Shown here piece by piece: positions 1 through 10,400 of a stretch of DNA of 64,000 nt. The stretch comes from Tretioscincus oriximinensis (lineage: Eukaryota > Chordata > Lepidosauria > Squamata > Gymnophthalmidae): positions 257,969-321,968 of the forward strand of contig JAJVDF010000431.1 of assembly GCA_022410635.1 (NCBI GenBank). The letters are read 5' to 3'. The number at the start of each line of letters is the position of its first letter. Positions within the stretch are counted from its first letter, which is position 1. The notes under the pieces are model-generated. The model was not told the DNA's origin. It searched no databases and saw only the letters and a list, made by a program, of their open reading frames with translations. Made by a program: the position numbers and the translations under genes.

Positions 1-76
1 AAAGTGTGAGGCACTCTCTATAATCTATACCCTGACATAAATACCCATTTTTTCTTGAGTGCTGTATTGTGACTAT
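1..76. other. Leader before the hammerhead-like motif; nothing recognised
   Basis: This is AT-rich, non-coding sequence. It may be the 5' part of the mobile element that carries the motif at 77-118, but no other part of such an element is recognisable. Confidence 0.4.
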
Positions 77-118
77 TGCCACTGAGGAAGACCATATCTG
101 GTCGAAACGCGTCTGGCA
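77..118 (+). ncRNA. Hammerhead-ribozyme-like fold, probably a Penelope-like element relic
   Basis: The sequence shows the parts of a minimal type I hammerhead in order. Stem I is TGCCA (77-81) pairing with TGGCA (114-118). The core CTGAGGA (82-88) is followed by one extra A. Stem II is GACC/GGTC (90-93 and 100-103) around a six-base loop. The core GAAA lies at 104-107, a very short stem III region at 108-111, and the cleavage-type TC at 112-113. Hammerheads with tiny stem III are known from Penelope-like retroelements. The extra A before stem II departs from the canonical core, so activity is uncertain. Confidence 0.5.
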
Positions 119-3100
119 CCACTTGACTACATTCTCCTCCCTTTGTGGACTATCTGGACTATTCCACCTTCATCTTTCNTAGACTGTGCCTTCCATCCAC
201 ATCAGTCTCTGACTATTTGGATTGTTACTCTGGACATTGAGTTTTGTTGGACTTTTCTCACTTTTATATTTGATATACTGTGTGTTTTTATATTGTGATA
301 TTTTAGTTGTGGTTTTGTGCCACTGTTTACATTTATATATTTTTATACTGATTCTGCCCTGTTTGTGTTCATTTGTTTTGCAGAGGAGAGGTGTGGTTGT
401 TTGTTTTGGGACCTTACTCTCTCCCTTGATTTGGATTTTTTGTGTGTATTGCTAAAAGAATGTATAACACATCTGCTCCATAACATTTCATCCATTTTTT
501 CCCAGTATTGATGACTTAGGAACTGATGGTCTTTCTTTACAGGTACAAGAGTCACGGGATTTTACAAAGNGTGTGCTGTGGATTACTGGGACAGAAGAAG
601 CCTTTTCTCTTTGCCAGTGTACTACAATGAAGCATCTTAAAGAGAAACAAGCAAATCAAAAAGTTGGTGGTCCATAGCTCTCAAAATAACATCTCTTCCT
701 ATTTCAAAGAATTATCTTTCCCAGAAACAGTTCTAAGAGCCAAAGTGCATTTAATAACCAGCATAAAAGAAGAGGGCTTTTTTAATATATAGTTTTATAT
801 AAGGAATGATGGAGATCCAGCTGTGTGCCCTTCTCCAGGTGCTGCTTGATATTGCCTCCTCCCTTCTCAAAACCTGTGGAAAACAGCTAAAATATCATTC
901 AAGTGCTCTCTTCCCACCAACGTACAGAAATGGTTTAAGTTTTCAACAATAACAATCGTGCAGAATTTTTGTTTCCGTTTTTATGGTTTTGCGTTGTATT
1001 TCTGCCTGCTTTTCTACGCTGGCTTTTCATGGTGATACATGCTTATTACAAAAGCTTGGATGTGAAGTGAGTGAAATGGAGTCTGTTGGGAAGGGTAGTC
1101 TGAGCAGCAGGCATCCTCTTCCATCTAGCCTGCTCAGACTCCTATCCTGTGAACTACAGCTCCCAGCGTGCACCACAGCTGTGTTTAGCCAATCTGCACA
1201 CAGTCCCTCCCTTGGATACATGTTTTCTGCANCTGGGGAACCAGTCTGTATGCAGGCATACTGCAAAAACTCTTCTCTGGAATTGCATGTAATTTAAATT
1301 TGTCAGACTTGAGTTGACNTGTCTGGTCAATCATCTTGTTGAAAGTTTTCTTCAAACACGAGACCCCTCATGGGGCCTATTCTGTGATCAAGATAGAGGC
1401 ACCAAAATAAGCATCTAGCAGATTGCTAGGCCCACCTGAATATTTTATCTGCTGCCTGGAATTCAGAGATAAAAGCATTGTGTTTAAGCATAAATAAGCA
1501 TTTATCGTTGGATGTGAAGCACAAGCCTTCCTTTTTCAGTGCATTCAGTTACACCAGAAAAAGAGGTGCTCCTGCTATGTCGTTAGTGACAGGATCAACC
1601 CTACCAGCAGGTGAAAGGAAATTGCCAGATCAGTCAGTGTGGCTCACGAAAGTATCAACAATTCTGTAAGTTAGTTGACTGGACCAACTTCTTTATTACA
1701 GTACTAGTGGGTAAGGTAATTTAGTACAGTACTAGTGGGTTTTGCAACAAAATTGGGTTCATAAGGTGAATCCCCCTGTCACCTGCCCAGGGCAAAGCTG
1801 TATCCTCCCTCCTCTTCCTCTTCAGCTCTGCTTCTCTTCTGCCACGCCAACCCTCACTGGACATTAGGTGCCCTCTGTCTTGTTTGGCAGATAGCAGGGC
1901 AGCCTTTATTGCCACTGAGTCCTGTCATTGGTCCACAAAAGAAGACGGGACTTATTGGAAAAAGATTCTGCTGCTTGGAAAGATTGAAGGCAAAATAGAC
2001 TGGATAAGGGTGACATAGATAGATTATGTTATGGATGTAATNAACATGAGCTTGGCCAGACTTTGGGGGACTACAGAGAGCAGAGAGACCTGATATGAAG
2101 CATGATATACCTTTAGAATAATCACACTATCAACAAGGTAGTGAGAAAGTGATATATTACTTAGTTTTGTGACTGGCAATGGAATCAGACTGGCCCAAAC
2201 AGGGACCTTTTACAGTGTGGCCCCAGGTTTCTTAGCCAACAAGTGTAATCTTGGACCCTTCTAGAATGTTACCAATACTTGGCCAGTAGGCAGCTGCCGT
2301 GCTTTAAACATTTAAATTACAGAAACCTCAAAGAGGTAAACTGAGCCTGTTACCCATTGATACCCCCATGACTGGGATGCCACCCTTGGCGTTTTACAGT
2401 CCATGAAGTTACCAAGAGTTGACCACAACTGAACGAATCAACAACATTATGAGTGTGCGTGGGAGTTTAATACAAAAATGCTACAAATACCTTCCGGAGC
2501 AGAAGGTACTCTAACTTAAGGATCTGTTCTTTTCCTGGCTACAAGCTATTGCCTTAGTATGGAGTGGAAATAACTGCTCACCCGTGAAAGGCATCCAGTG
2601 GCCTTGCTGTGAATGGAATTCAACAGAACTAATGTCATGTGAAGCCAAGTGTTTGTCCAAACAGCCTGACTGAGCAAAAGCATCTTTGGCACAGAGATGA
2701 TGTTTATCTGCAAATATTTACTTCAGGAAAGAGCAGGTGTCTGGAAGGAAAGGAGATCCAGCTTTTGTTTCACAGGGCTTCCCCCCCCCCCAACATACCA
2801 CAGCTTAGAAGACAAGCCTTCCTTCCTTATGTTGGTTGAAGACTAACGATGAAGTCATACCTTTAGTTTTAAATGTGCCCCCAACATCCTATGGCCCTCC
2901 CTCCAGTCTCTCCCCATCTCTTCCCTTTCATGCCCATTCCCACACTTTGCTTATGTGTCCAGGTGGGCAGACAAGGTCATGTCAAGGCCCTGTGATGATA
3001 CCCGTGATACAAGGTACACAACCCAATTTATTTGTAAGGATACTTGCATATCTCTATCATTAATAACATTTTAAGCTCTGGGACTGATCAATAATCTGCA

Positions 3101-3128
3101 CACCGTCACACTGCAGGTTTGGGCGCTT
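119..3128. other. Intergenic stretch without a recognisable gene
   Basis: Open frames here are short, overlap on both strands and lack family motifs or exon signals. A CTACAGCTCCCAGCGTGC stretch near 1154-1171 resembles the ZNF143/THAP11 promoter element but has no gene beside it. A C homopolymer lies at 2781-2791. No transposon class is clear before the SINE at 3129. Confidence 0.5.
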
Positions 3129-3422
3129 TAGAAGAAGAACTGGGCTTTTATACCCTGCTTTTCTCAGCCAAAGGGGGACTCAAGGGTNTTTTTCGCCCCC
3201 AGGCTTACCTTCTATCTTCCCCACCACCAGGCTGTGGTGGTCCCCGTTTATCTTGTTGCAGTCAGTTACAATTTCTTGCACTTGATGCTTTTGAATAGTT
3301 GGGTTGGCTAGAGCTATAGGCTAGTAGAAGGTGCTCACCCCTNCCCATGTCTGACACAGGGCCTCCAAACCCAATGTCTCAAATGAGAGACCGTCTCTTT
3401 AGTGGCTGAGCCATTCGTGCCT
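3129..3422 (-). mobile_element. SINE B copy, reverse orientation
   Basis: Read on the minus strand, a tRNA-like head (box-A-like gcacgaatggctcag, then an imprecise B-box) is followed by a body and the tail 'gagaaaagcagggtataaaagcc' type ending in a GAA/TTC-rich run. It is a diverged copy of the family best seen at 7881-8185 and 27508-27822. Confidence 0.75.
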
Positions 3423-3488
3423 GCTCAGACATGCTGGAGCAGAAAGCAGCCTCTGGTGCCCAAACCCACCGCCGAATCTCTTTAGTGC

Positions 3489-3791
3489 AAGAAGAAGAAC
3501 TTTGTTCTTATACCCCGCTTTTCTCACCTTTTCAAAGGGACTCAAAGCGGCTTACAAGGGTATTTTGCCCGAAGGCTCACATTCTATCTTCCCCACAAGG
3601 CTATGGTGGTTCCCATGTATCCACTTGCAGTCAGTTGCAATTTCTTACAATTACTGCTTTCGAATAGCTGGGTTGGCTAGAGCTACAGGCTAGTGGAAGG
3701 TGCTCACCCCTCCCCACGTCACACACAGGGCTTCGAAACCCCATCTCCCAGGCGAGAGATGAATTCCTAAGCGACGGAGCCATTCATGCAT
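3489..3791 (-). mobile_element. SINE B copy, reverse orientation
   Basis: A second copy in the same orientation as the one at 3129-3422. It keeps the GGGTATAAGAAC-type tail (as its complement near 3505-3520) and the tRNA-like head at the right edge. The two may be independent insertions or a local duplication; the 66 bases between them are not SINE. Confidence 0.8.
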
Positions 3792-4160
3792 GCAGTAGAA
3801 CTTCTGAGTAGAAGGTCGGATGCTCTTTTGCACCCACGCTGTCCAGCTGCCCCAGGTCACTGACCTTGGCTGCCCCCTCCCAGTCAGCGATTGCAAGAGA
3901 ACACCCAAACAAAGTCAGGTGCTTTCTCGCACTCACACCATCCCAGCCACCACCGCTCACCCAAACCAAGCCTGCACTTCCGGGCTTCTCNCTTTTACTG
4001 AAATAAAGAGGTCCAGAGAATGCTTTGTTTAGGAATATTAGAGTGTAGTGGAATAGGTTTGTGATATCTAGATGCAGCCTTAGAGCAATAATTAATGTGA
4101 GCAAAACACCAATACCACAAGACTACACCACGGCCTTGTGCACGTGTGGATACGGCTCAA
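3792..4160. other. Spacer downstream of purpurin; nothing recognised
   Basis: This region lies beyond the probable poly(A) site of the minus-strand purpurin gene. No coding or repeat signal could be assigned. Confidence 0.4.
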
Positions 4161-4191
4161 AGAAGCAGCTCTAAAAGATTATTTAAAAACA

Positions 4192-4197
4192 TTTATT
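4192..4197 (-). promoter_or_regulatory. Polyadenylation signal AATAAA of purpurin
   Basis: TTTATT on the plus strand is AATAAA on the minus strand. It lies about 200 bases past the purpurin stop codon (4394-4396), so cleavage is expected near 4165-4180. The distance and orientation fit the terminal exon. Confidence 0.75.
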
Positions 4198-4393
4198 GAC
4201 AAACAAGAAATGTAGNGTAGGTTTTTTTAGTTCAGATGAGCAGTCATGTTTTCAACCCAAGTNTTGTCAGATGCAGCAACAAGAAGCAAAAATAAATAAA
4301 TGTGCACAAGGAAAACTTCTAATTCAAACTATGTGTGAGTCACAGCTTGCAGTTTCGACTCCGGCTTGAATTCCCCATGGAAGCTGATGTGAT

Positions 4394-4404
4394 CTAACAA
4401 GCGC
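4394..4404 (-). CDS. Purpurin coding exon 5 (last)
   Basis: After the acceptor tgtccacag the exon completes a Gly codon, then reads Ala, Cys and stop TAG. These 11 coding bases give the QSGAC end expected for purpurin. The 3' UTR continues to about 4170. Confidence 0.9.
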
Positions 4405-7400
4405 CTGTGGACACAAAGGAAAATGGACACAAGTTATTAGGTGCAATATTGTGATTTGCAATTGAATTGAAACCTTTTGTAATGTAGCAGTTTATAAGTT
4501 CATTTAGCTTCTAATATATTATTTGCGTTTTTATCCTGCCCAGGATTACCACAAACACAGGAGTATTACAGCTTTGGGGTAAGCGCCCCCTACCGGCCTC
4601 AGCTCCAGCCAACTCAGCTATTTGGTAAAGATTTGCAATCTACATTTCAAGTAGATTCTTTAGTACCACCACTAATCTGGTGGGGAAGATAGAATAGGTG
4701 TAAGCCTTTGGGTGAAAATTAATCTTGAAAGCTGCTCTGAGTCTCTTTTGAGTAAAAAGGGCGGACTATAAAAACCAGGATTTTTTTCCTCATATACTGC
4801 AGGTGTTGTAAGATACATCTGAATATTTTTCTTTTTTACACCCATTGTGTTTACAAAATTCCTGTTGTGTGTTGCTGTGGTAACCTTAATCCTGTCCTCT
4901 ACCTGAAGGCCTCGGGGCAGGTTATCAAGGCATGCAAAGTGCTTCCACAGCCAAAAGCCTAGGTGAATAGGATCCCATCTTCTAAATGTATATATTGATG
5001 TTTCCTGTTCTGCATTGGAACAGAAACGTGGATTCACACAATGAACTAGGGAAAGTTTTTGCATTTATTTTCAGATAATGGTTGCTAGAATCTGTGCTTC
5101 TCTATTGGCTTGGGGAATGCTTCCTGCTCTTCACAGTCTGACAGANATGGGTATTCCTGCTCTTAGCCCAAGAGTAAGAAGCCTTAACATAAGAACATAA
5201 GAACATAAGAAGAGCCATACTGGATCAGGCCACAGCCCATCAAGTCCANCATTCTGTGTCACACAGAGGCCCACCAGATGCACCTGGGCAGCCTGAACAG
5301 AGGAAAGCAAAATATGCTCCTGTTCATGACTCCCTGCAAATGGTATTTCAAGAGTCCTGCCTGTTGCTCCATCCGGGAGCCGACATCCAGACAACTATCC
5401 TAGTATCCATTTATACCCTTANTGTCCATAAACCTGTCTAGTCCTGTCTTGAAACTATCCAAGCTGTTGGCTACTACTACCTNTTCAGGAAGTAAATTCC
5501 ACAGGCCGATGACCCTCTGGGTGAAAAAATACTTTCCTTTGTCTGTTCTCACTTTTCTACCCAACAGTTTTAAGGAGTGCCCTCTGGTCCTTGTGTTGTG
5601 TGATAGAGAAAACATTTTTTCTCTATTCACTCTGTCGATCCCATGCATGATTTTGTACACTTCAATCAGATCACCCCTCAAACGTCTCCTTTCAAGGCTG
5701 AAGAGGCCCAGACGTTGCAGCCTTGCTTCGTAAGGGAGGTGCTCCAGACCCTTGATCATTTTTGTTGCCCTTTTCTGCACCTTCTCCAGTTCCAAAATAT
5801 CCCTCTTGAGATGTGGTGACCAGAATTGAACACAGTATTCCAAATGTGGCCTCACCACAGATTTATAAAGAGGCAAAACAACATTTGCTGACTTGTTTTC
5901 GATTCCTTTCCTAATTATCCCCAACATGAAATTTGCCTTTTTTGCTGCTGCTGCACACTGGGTTGACATTTTCATTGAATTGTCCACTAACACCCCAAGA
6001 TCCTTTTCTTGCTCGGTCACAGAAAGCTTGGTTCCCATCAGGTGGTAGGAGTATTTTGGGTTCTTTGCCCCAATATGCATGACCTTGCACTTGCTTAAGT
6101 TGAAGTGAATTTGCCACTTTGATGCCCACTCACCCAATTTCAATAAATCATTCTGGAGTGCCTTACAATCATTTTCAGTTTTCACTACCCTGAACAGTTT
6201 AGTGTCGTCAGCAAACTTGGCTACTTCACTATTTACCTCGGCATCCAGATCATTTATAAATATATTGAAAAGCAAGGGTCCCAGTACAGATCCCTGGGGT
6301 ACCCCACTTCTTACCTGTTTCCACTCAGAGAACTGTCCATTTAATACTACCCTCTGTTTTCTATCTTTTAGCCAGTTTCCAATCCAGGACAAAGTCTGTC
6401 CTCTTATATCATGAGTATGGAGCTTTTTTAGAAGCCTTTGATGAGGGACTTTATCAAAAGCCTTCTGAAAATCTAGATAGACAATATCAACTGGATCCCC
6501 TTTATCTACATGTTTGTTAACGCTCTCAAAGAATTCTAGCAAGTTGGTAAGACATGATTTACCTTTGCTGAAGCCATGCTGAGTTTCATTCAGCAATGCG
6601 TGCTTCTCTATGTGTTTAGTAATTTTGTCCTTAATTATGGTTTCCATCACTTTACCTGGAATTGATGTTAAACTGATGGGTCTATAATTTCCGGGATCAC
6701 CCCGGGAACCTTTTTTGAAGATTGGTGTTACATTAGCTACCTTCCAATCTATTGGTACTATGCCTGATCTTAAGGAAAGATTAAATATTTTGGTTAGAAG
6801 TTCAGCAATTTCGCATTTGAGTTCTTTAAGAATTCTTGGGTGAATGCCATCTGGCCCTGGGGATTTATAAATGTTCAGCTTATTTAGGTTAGCAAGGACC
6901 TCCTCCCTTGTTATCTCTATCCAGTTTAATTCCTCTTTTGTTCTTTCTGAGAAACCTAAATCTGTTGTGGGTAAATTCCCTCTGTCTTCTTCAGTAAAAA
7001 CTGAAGCAAAAAATTCATTTAACCTTGTATTCTAGCTTTTGAATGCTCTTCCACCTTTACATTAAATCTTTTTGAATTCTTCATTATTCCTAAAGAACAA
7101 GGTTTAGTAAAAAAAAAANAAAAGAAAAGAAATCGGTTTATTCTTCAGGATTGAAGAAAGGTTAAAATTAAAGGTAAGACCAGGGCATTTGTGTGTTCAC
7201 CATGCTTGGCTGCCCTTTGCTGTGTGATTATTTTCTATGTGACATACAGAACACAGAAAGGTTAAAATACAGCATTTGCAGCTTGGCTGTCCTTCCATTT
7301 TTTGACCAATGACGTCCTGTGCTTCCTTTTTAATGCCTAGTATTTGCACAACAATGTAACTTCACAGGAGCTGTTTCCCAGAACTCTGGGAAAAGCTGTT

Positions 7401-10400
7401 ACACAGCTGTCTCGTGGGGAGGGTGTANGGAAAGGTGACATTAAAGCAGATGTGTGTATGAAAGAAAACCATTGGACAGTTTTCTTTGCAGGTGTGCTAG
7501 ATTTTCAGAAGGCTTTTAATAAAGTCCTTCATCAAAGGCTCCTAGAAAGCTCTACAGTCATGGAATAAAGGGACAGAACTTGTCCTGGATTGGAAACGGG
7601 CTAAAAGATAAAAAACAGAGGGTAGTAATAAATGGACAATTCTCTGAGTGGAAAGAGGTAAGAAGTGGGGTACCCCAGGGGTCTGTACTGGGACCCTTGC
7701 TTTTCAATATATTCATAAACAATCTGGATACCGAGGTAAATAGCGAAGTAGCCAAGTTTGCTGATGACACTACGTTGTTCAGGGAAGTGAAAACTAAAAG
7801 TGAATGTAAGGAGCTCCGGTGTAATCTATTGAAATTGGGTGAGTGAGCAACAAAGTGACAAATACAATTTAAGCAAATGTGAAGAAGAAGAACTGGGTTC
7901 TTATACCCCGCTTTTTCTCACCTTTCAAAGAGACTCAAAGCAGCTTACAAGGGTATTTTGCCCAAAGGCTGACATTCTATCTTCCCCACCAGACTCTGGT
8001 GGTTCCCATGTATCTACTTGCAGTCAGTTGCAATTTCTTGCAGTTCCTGCTTTCGAATAGCTGGGTTGGCTAGAGCTACAGGCTAGTGGAAGGTGCTCAC
8101 CCCTCCCCACGTCCCACACAGGGCTTCGAAACCCCATCTCCAAGATGAGAGACAGATTCCTTAGCGACTGAGCTATCCGTGCCTGGAAGCCATTCACATT
8201 GGAACAAAGAATCCCAATTATTTCTACCAACTGTTGGTAACCAAGCTTTCCATGAGGGAGCAGGAAAGGGATCTTGGGGTGATGGTGGATAGTTCAGCGA
8301 AGTGGCAAACACCCTGTGTGCAGCAGCAGCAAATTCGGTGTTAGGGATAATTAGGAAAGGAATTGAAAACAAGTAAGGAAGTGTTGTTTTGCCACAGGGC
8401 CACATCTGAGAGTGGAACCAGTTCCCTCTTCTACATACCAGACTGCAGCACAGGCTGAAATTGTCCAGACATGCAGATTTCTTCCTGCTTTTGGCGCACA
8501 ATTTGCTGCATCGCTGGGGGGAGTCCTCGGGGATTACGGGAGAAAATTAGGGAGTATCCATCATCGCAGGTTCCATCTTCTTTCACACTGCGGCAGGCGT
8601 AGGTGATGGCATAGTTGTCGTAGTCTGTGTCAATCACCCAGTAATTGTCTCCTAAAAACACACCAAGAACCCAAGGTCAGTCTGCCATCCAAAACACAAG
8701 AGGAAGAAATGGATTTTTGTACCTCATCCTTCTCACCCTAAGGATATGGCTTACAAGCTATTTTTGCCCAAGGGGGACTTACATTTATTTTTCCCATCAC
8801 ATTGTGATGGTATCTATTCATCTACTTGCAAATCCTTGCTTTCGAATAGTTAGGTTGGCTAAAACTGAGGCCAGTAGAGGGAGCGCACGCCTCTCCAGGG
8901 CAGAGACATGAGGCCGTGAACTCCGATCTCCAATGAAAGGGCCATTGCTCTTAGCCTGTGCATCACCATGCCTCCACAGGTACAGACTATCACACAATCC
9001 AAATTGGTTTACAAGCATTGATTTCCAACAGAACATCTCACTTTGCAAAACTCAAGGTGTCTCTAGATAGCAAGAGCCAGTGTTGAGGCAATTTCTTCTC
9101 ACCACTGCTAGGCTTACCAAAGATCTCTTTTTAGCAGGACCTGTCCCTGTTTTCATATTGTTGGCCATATCTTTGGAGAGGTGGAATGATTGAGGAGTGT
9201 TCTTTTTTGGGGAGGGTGTGTTACAATTCCCATGAGCCTCAGCTTTTGAAAAAAAGTTTCAATGCTGTTTTTCTTAGTTTTTGATCCTTTTGTTCTAGTT
9301 TCCAATTTTATAATGTGGTAACCTTACACCATCCCTGCCAGACTGTCGGAGGCAATAACCACTTAATAATCTACTGTCCTGTAAGAAAAAATGTTCTGCT
9401 TACAGGACAAATTTTTATAGAAGAATTAAGCTGATTGTCTTCAGAAGAATGTATCCCACTGTATCCCAAAGGCAGATAATTGGGCACGAATGATGCAGTC
9501 GCTAAACACACCGTCTCATATCTGAGGGATCGGGTTATGAGGCTCTGTGTCAGATGTGGAGAAGGGTAGCATGTTCTACAAGCCTGTAGCTCTAGCCAAC
9601 CCAGCTATTTGAAAGCAAGAATTGCAAGAAATTGCAACTGACTATAACTAGATAAATGGGAACCACCAGAGCCTGATGATGAAGATGGAATTAAGCCTTC
9701 AGGCAAAAAATATCCTTGTAAGCTGCTTTGAGTCCCTTTGGGTGAGAAAAGCAGGGTATAAAATCCCAGTTCTTCTTCTCCTTATCCTTAATAGTTTTAT
9801 GGATTGGTGTCTGAATATATTGGTGTCCTGATCACATATTTACTTTCAAATCTTCTTCACTCTTGAAGAACAAACTTAATTCAGCCCTCCTCCTTTATTT
9901 AGCCTATTGTAAAAGCAGATTCAGCTGATTCTTCATCACTGAAGAAGGGTAAAGGTAAATGTGGGACCAAAGTTAGTAATTCATCTTGAACACATTCAAA
10001 TTTTGTGAGCTATTTTTATACAATGAAATTCTGGGGAGGCAGAGATTTTCAGTTACGTGTTATCTAGATACACACAAATATACTGCAAGGAATACAGCTG
10101 TCTGCTCTGCGTTTAAGAATGCACACGAGATGATTTCTGAGTTTGGGTTGCAATAAGTAATTGTAATGAGCTCACCTCCACTTGACAAATAGCTGGCCAA
10201 GCCTTGATAATTCATGAACATTTTTGCTGGTGTTGTAGGGTCAGGCACGGAGTACTGGGCTGCCATGTCAGCACAGATCACCCAGAATCTAAAGCAGAAA
10301 GACAGACAGTTACTGTATTTTCAATATCCAGATATCATATTGCTATTTTGCCTTGGGCTAGGCTGATCAGATGACCCCTTTTGGGGGGGAGGGTTTGGGG

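Larger units (their letters stand above)
4405..8438 (-). other. Purpurin intron 4, loaded with CR1 and SINE copies
   Basis: The intron runs from donor gtatgt (8438 downward) to acceptor cag (4407-4405). Its roughly 4 kb is mostly a CR1 copy (5186-7082), a broken CR1 with a SINE inside it (7494-8391) and a partial SINE (4565-4773). Confidence 0.85.

Noticed and set aside
983..1297. 104-codon frame near the left edge
   Set aside because: No family features, an overlapping frame on the opposite strand, and no exon context.
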